Source: Solirubrobacteraceae bacterium
GTDB taxonomy: Bacteria > Actinomycetota > Thermoleophilia > Solirubrobacterales > Solirubrobacteraceae
Assembly (NCBI GenBank): GCA_029263125.1
Contig: JAJCYD010000014.1
Location: 62,001 to 126,000, forward strand
DNA: 64,000 nt
Direction of reading: 5' to 3'
Position numbers and translations under genes: made by a program. Positions 40,828-49,332 of this stretch are shown in pieces (within the stretch, counting starts at the first letter, position 1; each line of letters opens with the position of its first letter). The notes beneath the pieces were generated by a model. That model had not been told where the DNA came from and searched no databases. It saw only the letters and a program-made list of their open reading frames with translations.

Positions 40828-41262
40828 ATGGCCTTCGTCCCGCCCGCCCGCCACCTGCTGCGCGCCCGCGACCTCGCCGACGCGCGCTATTTCGAGCCGC
40901 TGGGCGTCGAGGACCTGGCACGCGCGGCACGCCTATCGAAGGCGCACTTCAGCCGCGAGTTCCGTGCGGCGTTCGGCGAGCCTCCGCACGCCTACCTGCT
41001 GACGCGCCGCTTGGAACGCGCGGCGGCGCTCCTGCGCACGACCGACCGCTCGGTTGCCGACGTCTGCCTGTCGGTCGGTCTGCGCAGCGTCGGCTCGTTC
41101 ACGACGAGCTTCACGCGCACATTCGGCGCGTCGCCGACGGCCTACCGAGCGGCGTTTCCGCCGGCCTCGCAGATGGCGCTCGTGCCGAGCTGCATCGTGC
41201 GCGCCTACGCCCGACCGCAACGCAGCACGTTTGGAGAAGACAGCGGTCGCACCTCGGGCTAG
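40828..41262 (+). CDS. AraC-family transcriptional regulator (short form)
   Basis: A 144-residue regulator made only of the AraC DNA-binding domain plus a short tail. Two helix-turn-helix units are visible: VEDLARAARLSKAHFSREFR and SVADVCLSVGLRSVGSFTTS, followed by FTRTFGASPTAYR. No ligand-binding domain is present. ATG 40828 (MAFVPPARHLLRARD) fits the family start; ATG 40801 is in frame. It lies 39 nt before a VOC gene; AraC-VOC pairs of this kind are common in actinobacteria, so they are likely co-transcribed. Confidence 0.85.
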   Translation: MAFVPPARHLLRARDLADARYFEPLGVEDLARAARLSKAHFSREFRAAFGEPPHAYLLTRRLERAAALLRTTDRSVADVCLSVGLRSVGSFTTSFTRTFGASPTAYRAAFPPASQMALVPSCIVRAYARPQRSTFGEDSGRTSG

Positions 41263-41301
41263 CGTGCCCAACATCGCTTCCGACCACCTCAGGAGGACCA
41301 G

Positions 41302-41730
41302 ATGATCAAGCTCGCCAACGCTCAGCTGTGGGTTCATGACCAGGACGAGGCGCTCGCGTTCTACACCGAGAAGCTCGGCTGGGAGGTGCGCTCCGACGTC
41401 ACCGTGGCCGAGATGGGGAACTTCCGCTGGCTCACCGTCGGGCCGGTCTCTCAGCCCGAGATCGCGGTCGTCCTGATGGCGATCCCCGGCCCGCCGATGT
41501 TCGAGCCCGAGACCACCGAGCAGATCAAGGTCCTGATGGCGAAGGGTTGCGCCGGCACGATCTTCCTCACCACCGACGACTGCCAGGTGTCCTACGAGGA
41601 GCTCGCCGCCCGCGGCGTCGAGTTCAGCGAGCCGCCCGAGGAGCGTCCGTACGGCATCGACTCCGGCTTTCACGACCCGTCGGGCAACAGCTTCCGCCTC
41701 ACACAGGTGAAGGACCTCGCGGGGGTCTGA
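41302..41730 (+). CDS. VOC (glyoxalase/bleomycin-resistance fold) protein
   Basis: A 142-residue protein with two beta-alpha-beta-beta-beta units: LANAQLWVHDQDEALAFYTE and GCAGTIFLTTDDCQVSYEEL. It ends FHDPSGNSFRLTQV, typical of small VOC proteins. The metal ligand pattern is partly kept (His in VHDQ, Glu near the second half). The function could be dioxygenase-like, resistance or sensing; it cannot be told. ATG 41302 follows AGGAGG. Confidence 0.88.
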   Translation: MIKLANAQLWVHDQDEALAFYTEKLGWEVRSDVTVAEMGNFRWLTVGPVSQPEIAVVLMAIPGPPMFEPETTEQIKVLMAKGCAGTIFLTTDDCQVSYEELAARGVEFSEPPEERPYGIDSGFHDPSGNSFRLTQVKDLAGV

Positions 41731-42000
41731 CGTGTAGCCGCCGATCAGTGCAGCCGACGATCAGGCCGTGCATCACCGGGTACCCGTCTGAACGGTGGGA
41801 ATCCTGGTGGCGGCGTCCTGGTGCGTCGGCGCGCTGATCGGCGCCGCCCACCGTTGTGTACTGCTGAGAGCGGTGGTCAGCGCCGTCGTTGGGTATGGGC
41901 TCTCCAACTCGTGCCCGCTGGAGATGCCCAGATCGCAGGTTGCGCGGCAAGCGAAGCCATCGCCACGCCGCGGCGGTGCCGAACTCGTAGCCTTGCGGGC

Positions 42001-42789
42001 ATGCGCCTTGCCACCTTCCTTCCGCCCGGCTCCACCACACCCCGCGCCGGCGAGGTCCATGACGACGAGGTGGTCTCGTTCGTCGTCAAGCGCGAGACGG
42101 TGCTCGAGCGCCTGCGTACCGCCGACTACGACCCCGCGATCGGCGACCCGTTCGCGTTGGATGACGTCACGCTGCTGGCGCCCGTGCCACGGCCTCGCGC
42201 GATCTTCGGGATCGGCCTGAACTACGCCGCCCACGCCGCCGAGCAGGGCAAGGATCCGCCGGAGTTCCCGATCGTCTTCATGAAGCTCCCGAGCTCGAGC
42301 GCGTCGCCCAATGGTGCGGTGAGGTGTCCGCCCGTCGTCAAGCGCCTGGACTATGAGGGCGAGCTTGTCGTCGTCATGGGCTCCGAGGCGAAGATCGCCG
42401 GCTATGCGGTCGCCAACGACGTCAGCGCGCGCGACCTGCAGCGCCGCGAGCCGCAGTGGACGCGCGCGAAGGGGGCCGATGGCTTCTGCCCGTGGGGCCC
42501 GTGGATCACGACCGCCGACAAGGTCCCCGATCCCGAGAACCTGCGCGTCACGACGCACGTCAACGGCGAGCTGCGCCAGGACTCCTCGACGGCCGACCTG
42601 ATCTTCGGTCCGCAGCAGCTCGTCGACTTCATCTCCGAGACCTGCACGCTGCAGCCCGGCGACCTGATCCTCACCGGCACGCCCAGCGGCGTCGGGATGT
42701 CGATGGACCCGCGCCGGTTTTTGGCCTCGGGCGACGTCGTTCGGATCGAGATCGAGTCCCTGGGGGCCATCGAGCATGCCATCGCCTGA
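42001..42789 (+). CDS. Fumarylacetoacetate hydrolase family protein
   Basis: A 262-residue FAH-family enzyme (hydrolase, decarboxylase or isomerase of 2-oxo acids). Key motifs: FGIGLNYAAHAAEQG, the metal site in VVKRLDYEGELVVVMG (Glu) and GYAVANDVSARDLQ, and GDLILTGTPSGVGMSMDP. The substrate is not predictable. ATG 42001 begins the family sequence (MRLATF); the frame is open upstream, but that part is not protein-like. Its last 14 nt overlap the M32 peptidase gene, which suggests coupled expression without an obvious functional link. I see no gene in the 270 bp before it. Confidence 0.9.
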   Translation: MRLATFLPPGSTTPRAGEVHDDEVVSFVVKRETVLERLRTADYDPAIGDPFALDDVTLLAPVPRPRAIFGIGLNYAAHAAEQGKDPPEFPIVFMKLPSSSASPNGAVRCPPVVKRLDYEGELVVVMGSEAKIAGYAVANDVSARDLQRREPQWTRAKGADGFCPWGPWITTADKVPDPENLRVTTHVNGELRQDSSTADLIFGPQQLVDFISETCTLQPGDLILTGTPSGVGMSMDPRRFLASGDVVRIEIESLGAIEHAIA

Positions 42790-44236
42790 GCTGCTGGCCC
42801 GCCTGGGTGAGCTGTCAGACCTCCAACACGCCGGTCAGGTGCTGGCCTGGGATCAGCAGGTCGTGATGCCGCCCGAGGGCGGCGCCGCCCGCGGCCAGGC
42901 GCTCGGAGCGATCCAGAGCCTCGTGCACGACCGCCTCGTCGATCCGCAGCTCAGCGTGCTGCTGGACGCCGAGCGCGCTGACACACAGCTCGTGCGCGCG
43001 GTACGTCGCGATCACGACGTGGCCCGCCGCGTCCCCGGCGAACTGGCCGCGGAGATGGCGCGCGCGGGCTCGGAGGGATATGAGATCTGGCTGCGCGCGC
43101 GACAGGCCAACGACTTCGCCGTCTTCGAGCCCGCGCTGCGGCGCAACATCGAGCTCGCCCGCCGGTACGCGGAGTGCTTCCCCAAGGCCGCACATCCCTA
43201 CGATCCGCTGCTGGATCGCTACGAGCCGGGGACGACGACGGCCGAGGTCAGCGCGTTGCTCGCACGCGTGCGCGACGGCCTCGTGCCGCTGCTCGCCGAG
43301 ATCGCCGCCGAGCCCGAGCCGCCGGCGCTGAGCGGCGAGGTGCCGATCGCCGGACAGCGCGAGGTCGGCCTGCTGATCGTCCGCGCGATGGGCTTCGAGG
43401 ACGGCGCATGGCGCCTGGACGACGCGGTCCACCCGTTCGCCGCCGCGCCATCGCAGCGTGACGTGCGCATCACCTCGCGTTTTGAGGACTCCAGCCTGAT
43501 GGGCCTGTTCGCGCTGATGCACGAGGTCGGCCACGGCCTCTACGAGTACGGCGTCGACCCCGACCTTGCTCGCACGACGCTCGACAGCGGCGTGTCGCTC
43601 GGCGTCCACGAGTCCCAGAGCCGGCTGTGGGAGAACCTCGTGGGCCGCAGCGAGGCGTTCTGGAGCTACTGGCTACCGACGCTGCAGGAGCATCTGCCCG
43701 GCGCGTTCGCCGACGTCGACGTGCCGACGTTCCTGCGCATGATCAACGTCGTGCGCCCGACGCTGATCCGCGTCGAGGCCGACGAGCTGACCTACTCGCT
43801 GCACGTCATCCTGCGCTTCGAGCTCGAGCTGGCGCTGATCGACGGCACGCTGGACCCCGGCGACCTGCCGCAGGCGTGGGCAGCCAAGTACGCCGACATG
43901 CTGGGCATCGAGGTGCCCGACGACCTCAACGGGGTGCTGCAGGACATCCACTGGTCGGAGGGGATCATCGGCTACTTCCCGACCTACGCGATCGGCAACG
44001 TGCTCGCCGCCCAGCTCTGGAGCGCGCTGCGCACCGATCTGCCGGCGCTCGACGACGACCTGCGCGCCGGCGACTACGGCGACCTGCGCGCCTGGCTGGT
44101 CGACAAGGTCCATCGCCACGGGCGGCGCCTGACGCCCGCAGAGCTCATCCAGCAGGCCGTCGGCGGCCCGCTGGATCCCGCGCCGATGCTCGAGCACCTC
44201 GGCGCGAAGTACCGCGCGCTGTATGGCCTGACCTGA
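42776..44236 (+). CDS. M32 family carboxypeptidase (Taq type)
   Basis: A 486-residue cytoplasmic metallocarboxypeptidase. The zinc motif is HEVGHGLYEYG (HExxH), followed by the third ligand region SLGVHESQSRLWENLVGRS, both hallmarks of M32. The start LLARLGELSDLQHAGQVLAW and DQQVVMPPEGG match the family. Length is normal (about 490-510). ATG 42776 overlaps the FAH gene. It is convergent with clpP. Confidence 0.94.
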   Translation: MPSPELLARLGELSDLQHAGQVLAWDQQVVMPPEGGAARGQALGAIQSLVHDRLVDPQLSVLLDAERADTQLVRAVRRDHDVARRVPGELAAEMARAGSEGYEIWLRARQANDFAVFEPALRRNIELARRYAECFPKAAHPYDPLLDRYEPGTTTAEVSALLARVRDGLVPLLAEIAAEPEPPALSGEVPIAGQREVGLLIVRAMGFEDGAWRLDDAVHPFAAAPSQRDVRITSRFEDSSLMGLFALMHEVGHGLYEYGVDPDLARTTLDSGVSLGVHESQSRLWENLVGRSEAFWSYWLPTLQEHLPGAFADVDVPTFLRMINVVRPTLIRVEADELTYSLHVILRFELELALIDGTLDPGDLPQAWAAKYADMLGIEVPDDLNGVLQDIHWSEGIIGYFPTYAIGNVLAAQLWSALRTDLPALDDDLRAGDYGDLRAWLVDKVHRHGRRLTPAELIQQAVGGPLDPAPMLEHLGAKYRALYGLT

Positions 44237-44252
44237 CCGCGCGCTCGCCGGG

Positions 44253-44834
44253 TCAGTGCGCTTCGAGCACCCGATCGATGAGGCCGTACTCGACGGCCTC
44301 CTCGGGCTTGAAGAAGCGATCGCGCTCCATGTCGAGGTGGACCTGCTCCTCGCTCTTGCCGGTGTGGTGCGCGTAGATCTCGTCCATGCGCTTGCGGGTC
44401 TTGAGGATCTCCCTGGCCTGGATCTCGATGTCCGTCGACTGGCCCTCGAAGCCCGCCGAGGGCTGGTGGATGAGGATCCGGCTGTTGGGCAGCGAGAAGC
44501 GCTTGCCCTTGACGCCCGCCATCAGCAGCAGCGAGCCCATCGACATCGCGATGCCCATGCACATCGTCGAGACGTCGGGCTTGATGAAGTTCATCGTGTC
44601 GTAGATCGCCAGGCCGGCGGTGATCGAGCCACCGGGCGAGTTGATGTACAGCGAGATGTCCTTGTCGGGATCGGAGGACTCCAGGTGCAGCAGCTGCGCG
44701 ACGATGAGGTTCGCGATCTGGTCGTCGACGGTGGTACCGAGGAAGATGATGCGCTCGTTGAGCAGGCGCGAGTAGATGTCGTATTCGCGCTCGCCGCGTC
44801 CGGTGCGCTGGACCACTGTGGGGACAAGGGGCAT
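44253..44834 (-). CDS. clpP: ATP-dependent Clp protease proteolytic subunit
   Basis: A 193-residue serine peptidase. Catalytic Ser is in [14 protein letters not shown], His in [12 protein letters not shown] and Asp in [13 protein letters not shown]. The [18 protein letters not shown] strand is typical. It assembles into the Clp tetradecamer and needs a Clp ATPase encoded elsewhere. I chose ATG 44834 (MPLVPTVVQ) over 44855 because the family starts there. It is a stand-alone copy, not next to tig, clpX or a second clpP, so it may be a paralogue. Confidence 0.93.
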   Translation of the reverse strand: MPLVPTVVQRTGRGEREYDIYSRLLNERIIFLGTTVDDQIANLIVAQLLHLESSDPDKDISLYINSPGGSITAGLAIYDTMNFIKPDVSTMCMGIAMSMGSLLLMAGVKGKRFSLPNSRILIHQPSAGFEGQSTDIEIQAREILKTRKRMDEIYAHHTGKSEEQVHLDMERDRFFKPEEAVEYGLIDRVLEAH

Positions 44835-44884
44835 TCCGGCATCCTTCCAGATCACCCACCGCGGCCCGGCTAGCCTCCTCTGAG

Positions 44885-45619
44885 ATGCCTCCAGCGCTGC
44901 GGATCCGCGGTCTGACCAAGCGCTACGAGGACGGCTTTCTCGCGCTGGCGGACCTTGACCTGGACGTCGGCGCCGGCCGCTTCGTCGGACTGCTCGGTCC
45001 CAACGGGGCCGGCAAGACGTCGCTCATCAGCGCGGTCTGCAACATCATCCGCGTGACGTCGGGCGAGATCGCGATCTTCGGCGAGCCCCATCACAGCCTG
45101 GCGGCGCGGCGCATGGTCGGCCTCGCCGAGCAGGACGTCAACCTCGACCGCTTCCTCGACGTCGAGGAGACGCTGCTCTACCACGGCGGTTACTTCGGCA
45201 TGAGGCGCGCCCACGCGCGCACGCGGGCGGGCGAGATGATGGACGTCTTTGACCTGCGCGCGAAGGCGGGCGTCCGCGCGCCGAAGCTCTCCGGCGGGAT
45301 GCGCCGCAGGCTGCTGCTGGCTCGTGCGCTCATGCATGAGCCGCGGCTGGTGATCCTCGACGAGCCGACTGCGGGCGTTGACTTCGAGCTACGCGTCGAG
45401 CTGTGGGCCTACATCAGGCGCTTGCACGACAGCGGCACGACGGTCCTGCTGACCACGCATTACCTTGAGGAGGCCGACGAGCTGTGCGAGGACATCGTCC
45501 TCGTCCGCGGTGGCCGCGTGATCGGGCGCGATACCGCCGAGGGACTGCGCGCGGCCTATGGTGCAACGTCACTTGCAGACGCATATGTCAGGGCGATGGC
45601 TGGCGTCCCGCCGCGATGA
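44885..45619 (+). CDS. ABC transporter ATP-binding protein (YadG/DrrA-like)
   Basis: A 244-residue ABC ATPase: Walker A GPNGAGKT, signature LSGGMRRR, Walker [13 protein letters not shown], and the switch His in [27 protein letters not shown] at the start is like YadG. Its natural partner is the ABC-2 permease at 47952, but an LPXTG gene and a PsbP-like gene lie in between on the same strand. The gap to the LPXTG gene is 134 nt. The substrate of the exporter is unknown. Confidence 0.92.
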   Translation: MPPALRIRGLTKRYEDGFLALADLDLDVGAGRFVGLLGPNGAGKTSLISAVCNIIRVTSGEIAIFGEPHHSLAARRMVGLAEQDVNLDRFLDVEETLLYHGGYFGMRRAHARTRAGEMMDVFDLRAKAGVRAPKLSGGMRRRLLLARALMHEPRLVILDEPTAGVDFELRVELWAYIRRLHDSGTTVLLTTHYLEEADELCEDIVLVRGGRVIGRDTAEGLRAAYGATSLADAYVRAMAGVPPR

Positions 45620-45753
45620 TCGCTAGATTCCAACCTTCACTCAACTGGGGGCGGCTACGTTTGTTCCCGAGCGACCGGGGTAAGCGCAGCCGAAGAGGCG
45701 CTCCGGGTTGGGCTCGGGGGAGATGCGCCGGGCAAACTAGGGAGGCACACAGC

Positions 45754-47367
45754 ATGGGCTCGAGACGTTATGGACTTCTGGCGATCATCATCGCCGCGGC
45801 GGTGATCTGGGTATTGCCATCGGCCTCCTCGGGCGCTGATCTACGCACAGCGGGCGAGAAGCTGAAGAAGGGCACCGCCGATCTCGGCAACGCGGTCGAG
45901 ACGACCGTTGACAAGACCGCCAAGGCGCTGCGCAACACGAGGTCCAAGACCGGCGCCGCGGTCGAGAAGGCCACGAAGAGCTCCAAGGCTTCCAAGCGGG
46001 CAACCGCGACCGACCCCAAGACCCAGCCGCCGCAGCACGGCAGCAATCCGCACGGACAGGGCGGGGTCGCGATCGTCGACGTCAATCCAAGCGCTGAGCG
46101 TCCGCTGAGCTCCGATCCGAGCGGTCGCGAGAGTGGCGAGGACGCGATCATCGGCCGCGCCCGCGGCGAGAAGGTCAACGGCGCCTACCGCGGACACATC
46201 GCGATCGCGTCGCTCCTGGGCAACGAGATCATCAGCGGCCCGACGACGGCGCCGGGCGAGACCAAGAGCGGCCCGCTTGAGCCGATCCAGGCCGGCATCC
46301 TCGATCCGCTGTGTAAGGGCCTCAACGACCAGGTGTGTCTCGAGGTGCTGAAGGCCGACTCCAAGACGACGGCGACGGGCTCGGCGAACGACTTCGCGGT
46401 GGCGCGCGCCGGCGTGCTCGGTTTGGGCGTCGGGGCTGCCGAGAGCCAGGGCGTGATCAGCGAGGACGCCAACTGCCAGACCGCGGTTGGCAGGTCCAGG
46501 ACGGCGAACGTCACGACAAGCACCGGCGCGATCGCGACGGCCGCCAACTCGAGCAGCACGTCGAAGTCCTGTGCCGGACAGGCCCCGCAGACCACGAACA
46601 CGTCTGAGGTCATCGGGCTCGGAGGCACAGCGGTCGCGATTCCGCTCGTGACCCCGGACGCCGGCTGCCAGAACGGCATTCCGGACACCGTGACCGGCCT
46701 CGGGCCGCTGCTGCCGGTCGTCTGCAACGCCGACGACGTCAGTGGCGCCGCAGCGGTGCGCGAGGCGCTCGACGTCTTCGTGCTGGAGATCGGCGGCGTG
46801 CCGATCGTGCAGGGCCAGACTCCGACGTCGCTGGCGAAGGAGACCACGGCTGCCTCGGAGTCCTTCACGATTGCTCCGGCTGCGGCCGAGACTCCCGGGC
46901 CGCAGTGCTCGGACACCCTGGACAATGACGGTGACGGCAAGATCGACGCGGCCGATCCGGGTTGTCATAGCGACAACGACGCGACCAACTCGGCGAGCTT
47001 CAACGCCAACGACAACGACGAGACCGACGCGGCCGGTCCGTCCACCGGATCCGCTGGCGACGACGCCAGCGACTCTAAGACGCAGTGCTCGGACAAGAAG
47101 GACAACGACGGCGACGGCAAGATCGACGCCGCTGACCCGGGCTGTCATGAGGACAACGACATCAACAAGCCGTTCAACCCAGACGACGACAGCGAGGGTA
47201 GCGACGGTAGTGGCGGCGGCGGAGGTGGTGGCGGCGGCAACCAGGGCACCAATGCGAGCTCCCTGCCGTTCACCGGCACCGATGTCGTTGGGCTGACGCT
47301 GGCGGGACTGCTCATGCTCGCCGGCGGACTGCTGCTGCGCCGTCGGGAGGGCACGCTCACCACGTAG
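45754..47367 (+). CDS. LPXTG-anchored surface protein with acidic repeats (copy 2)
   Basis: A 537-residue paralogue of the protein at 11354. The signal peptide is GLLAIIIAAAVIWVLPSASS. An extra Lys/Ala-rich helical stretch follows (about 28-90; KLKKGTADLGNAVETTVDK), then the shared domain QHGSNPHGQGGVAIVDVNP, GEDAIIGRARGE, GETKSGPLEPIQAGI. Two acidic DNDGDGKIDAADPGCH motifs (thrombospondin type 3-like) lie near residues 390 and 450, then a Gly run. The sorting signal is LPFTG at 504, a hydrophobic helix and LRRREG. ATG 45754 follows AGGGAGG. It lies inside an ABC exporter operon. Its stop touches the next start codon. Confidence 0.85.
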   Translation: MGSRRYGLLAIIIAAAVIWVLPSASSGADLRTAGEKLKKGTADLGNAVETTVDKTAKALRNTRSKTGAAVEKATKSSKASKRATATDPKTQPPQHGSNPHGQGGVAIVDVNPSAERPLSSDPSGRESGEDAIIGRARGEKVNGAYRGHIAIASLLGNEIISGPTTAPGETKSGPLEPIQAGILDPLCKGLNDQVCLEVLKADSKTTATGSANDFAVARAGVLGLGVGAAESQGVISEDANCQTAVGRSRTANVTTSTGAIATAANSSSTSKSCAGQAPQTTNTSEVIGLGGTAVAIPLVTPDAGCQNGIPDTVTGLGPLLPVVCNADDVSGAAAVREALDVFVLEIGGVPIVQGQTPTSLAKETTAASESFTIAPAAAETPGPQCSDTLDNDGDGKIDAADPGCHSDNDATNSASFNANDNDETDAAGPSTGSAGDDASDSKTQCSDKKDNDGDGKIDAADPGCHEDNDINKPFNPDDDSEGSDGSGGGGGGGGGNQGTNASSLPFTGTDVVGLTLAGLLMLAGGLLLRRREGTLTT

Positions 47368-47955
47368 ATGCCCGACAGGTTCCTCGACGCGCTAACAGGG
47401 CGCCGCCTCGGCGGCGCCCTGTTCGTGCTCTGTGGGCTGATCGTCGCGGGAGTCGTGCTGTGGCCCAGCGATGACGGCGACGATCGCGCTCCCAAGGCGA
47501 AGATCCAGCCCGTGCGCCTGGTGTCGGTGCCGCAGCTTGGCCTAGCGTTCGCGCATCCGAGTACGTGGTCGCGCACCACGTCGGGTTCGGTCCTGCGCCT
47601 GCGCAGCCCTGATGGCAGCGCCCTGCTGACGTTCGCCTCGCCGCTGGAAGGCCGCCAACCGGCGCGCGTGAAGGACGCGCTGAAGGAGGCTCTGCGCAAG
47701 CGCTACCGCCCCGCCAAGATCGTGGATGACGGCAAGGGCAAGCTGGGCAAACACAACGTCACAACCTTCGAGCTGGAGGGCTCAGGCGATGACGACAAGG
47801 GCGTGCGCGCGCTGGTGTTCGTCGGCAATTCGGCGTACCGCACGTACGCGGTGACGCTGCTCACGCCCGCAAATCCCTCTGCCAAGCGGCTGGTGGAGGT
47901 GCAGCAGATCCTGGCGACCGTGCGCTTCACCAAGCCCCAACTCGCCAGCAAGTGA
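47368..47955 (+). CDS. Membrane-anchored PsbP/LpqN-like protein (copy 2)
   Basis: A 195-residue protein. A short cytoplasmic head and one helix (LGGALFVLCGLIVAGVVLW) are followed by an outside domain starting LGLAFAHPSTWSRTTSG, with RLRSPDGSALLTFASPL, and ending RLVEVQQILATVRFTKPQ. These landmarks match the protein at 12885. It starts directly after the LPXTG stop and ends with a GTGA overlap into the permease gene. It is therefore translationally coupled to both. A strong hairpin lies in its first codons (47395-47422). Confidence 0.78.
   Translation: MPDRFLDALTGRRLGGALFVLCGLIVAGVVLWPSDDGDDRAPKAKIQPVRLVSVPQLGLAFAHPSTWSRTTSGSVLRLRSPDGSALLTFASPLEGRQPARVKDALKEALRKRYRPAKIVDDGKGKLGKHNVTTFELEGSGDDDKGVRALVFVGNSAYRTYAVTLLTPANPSAKRLVEVQQILATVRFTKPQLASK
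47395..47422 (+). terminator. Intragenic 13-bp hairpin near the start of copy-2 PsbP-like gene
   Basis: ACAGGGCGCCGCC and its perfect complement GGCGGCGCCCTGT are separated by only TC. The structure starts 27 nt into the coding region. It has no T-run. It could end part of the transcripts after the LPXTG gene, or slow translation, setting unequal amounts of the surface protein and the downstream membrane proteins. Confidence 0.4.
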
Positions 47956-48728
47956 CAGACCTGCTGGAGCGCCATCGCGGCCTGATCGCCCTCTCGGGTC
48001 GGGAGAGCGTGCGCGTGCTCAAGCTGTGGACGCAGACAATCGCTGCACCGATGCTCTCGTCGATGCTGTTCATCCTCGTCTTCGGCGTGTCGCTGGGCGG
48101 CCGGATCCGCGAGGTCGGCGGCGTCGACTACGAGGTCTTCATCGTGCCCGGCCTGATCACGATGGCGATGGCGCAGGCCGCGTACTCCAACAACTCCTCG
48201 TCGGTGTTCCAGGCCCGCAGCGACCGCTACCTGCACGACGTCCTGGCGGCCCCGATGCGTGGCTGGGAGGTCAATCTGGGGTTGTCGATGGGCGGCGTGG
48301 TTCGCGCGCTGGCCATCGGCGCCGGCCTGCTGGCGATCGCCGCCCCCGTGACCGGCGTCCCGGTGCGCCACCCGTTCGTGCTGCTGCTCGCGACGGTGCT
48401 CGTGCTGGTGCTCTTCGCGTCGCTGGGGGTGATCGTCGGCATCTACGCGCAGACGTGGGACCAGGCGGGCTTCGTCAACAACATCGTGATCCTGCCGCTG
48501 AGCTTTCTCGGCGGCGTCTTCTACTCGGTCGACCTGCTGGCGTCGCCGTGGCAGGAGGTCTCACATGTCAACCCGATCTTCTATCTCATCAACGCGGTGC
48601 GCTACGGGTTTCTCGGAACCAGCGACGTGCCGGTGCTCGTCGCGCTCGGCGTGACCGCCGCCCTGACGGCCGGGATCGTCGCGTGGAGCGCGTCGATCTT
48701 CCGGTCAGGCCGACAGTTGAAGGACTGA
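47952..48728 (+). CDS. ABC-2 type permease (YadH-like)
   Basis: A 258-residue membrane protein with six helices. The motifs VFQARSDRYLHDVLAAPM and FLGGVFYSVDLLASPWQEVS, then HVNPIFYLINAVRYGFLG, are characteristic of YadH/NodJ-type permeases. It is the partner of the ATPase at 44885. The GTG start overlaps the stop of the PsbP-like gene by 4 nt. It exports an unknown compound or envelope component. Confidence 0.92.
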   Translation: MTDLLERHRGLIALSGRESVRVLKLWTQTIAAPMLSSMLFILVFGVSLGGRIREVGGVDYEVFIVPGLITMAMAQAAYSNNSSSVFQARSDRYLHDVLAAPMRGWEVNLGLSMGGVVRALAIGAGLLAIAAPVTGVPVRHPFVLLLATVLVLVLFASLGVIVGIYAQTWDQAGFVNNIVILPLSFLGGVFYSVDLLASPWQEVSHVNPIFYLINAVRYGFLGTSDVPVLVALGVTAALTAGIVAWSASIFRSGRQLKD

Positions 48729-48752
48729 TCGCGCCCGCATAGGGTGGCATGC

Positions 48753-49331
48753 GTGTTCGAGCTGAACCTGCCGAACGTCCTGACGGTGCTGCGGATCCTG
48801 CTCGTGCCCGTGCTCGTGGCCGCTCTGCTCAACGAGACGGCCAACGGCGACCTGCTCGCGGCGTTCGTGTTCGCGGTCGCGTCGGCCACCGACGCGATGG
48901 ACGGCTATCTCGCGCGCACGCGCAACGCGGTCACGACGTTCGGCAAGCTCATGGACCCGATCGCCGACAAGCTGCTGATCATCGCCGCGCTCGTCGCCCT
49001 CGTGTCGCTGAATCGCGTGGCTGCGTGGGTCGCGATGGTCATCATCGCCCGCGAGCTGACCGTCACCGTCACGCGCATGCAGGCCAACCAGCAGGGCGTC
49101 GTGATCGCCGCCAACTGGTGGGGCAAGGCCAAGACGATCGTGCAGGTCGCGGCGATCTTCTGCCTGATCGCCGTCGGGTTCCCCTCGCCGGTGTGGGTCG
49201 ATGCGCTGGTCTACGGCGCGGTGGCGATCACGATCGTCAGCGGCGTGGACTACTTCTTCGGCCTGCGCCGCGTGCTGCGCGAGGCCGAGCAGCGCCGCGA
49301 GGCCGCCGCGCTATCGCGCCAGCAGCCCTGA
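48753..49331 (+). CDS. pgsA: CDP-alcohol phosphatidyltransferase (PGP synthase type)
   Basis: A 192-residue membrane enzyme. The CDP-alcohol signature is complete: DAMDGYLAR, then eight residues, then GKLMDPIAD. NLPNVLTVLRILLVPVLV at the start and the helix pattern match phosphatidylglycerophosphate synthase, which makes phosphatidylglycerol phosphate. GTG 48753 follows AGGGTGG; GTG 48744 is less likely. It follows the permease by 24 nt and is convergent with folE2 with 1 nt between the stops. Confidence 0.88.
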   Translation: MFELNLPNVLTVLRILLVPVLVAALLNETANGDLLAAFVFAVASATDAMDGYLARTRNAVTTFGKLMDPIADKLLIIAALVALVSLNRVAAWVAMVIIARELTVTVTRMQANQQGVVIAANWWGKAKTIVQVAAIFCLIAVGFPSPVWVDALVYGAVAITIVSGVDYFFGLRRVLREAEQRREAAALSRQQP

Positions 49332-49332
49332 C

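Noticed and set aside
41731-42000. Hydrophobic plus-strand stretch (VAASWCVGALIGA) before the FAH gene
   Set aside because: It is too short and has no start with a ribosome site or clear similarity; it may be a trace of a lost membrane gene, but I cannot support it.
44253-44834. clpP as part of a regulated island with the ABC/LPXTG genes
   Set aside because: It is on the opposite strand, with its own short promoter gap and no shared signals.
45620-45753. Possible c-di-GMP riboswitch before the second LPXTG gene (contains GGGCAAAC)
   Set aside because: The second conserved arm and the GNRA-type loop are not visible, so the match is too small to claim.
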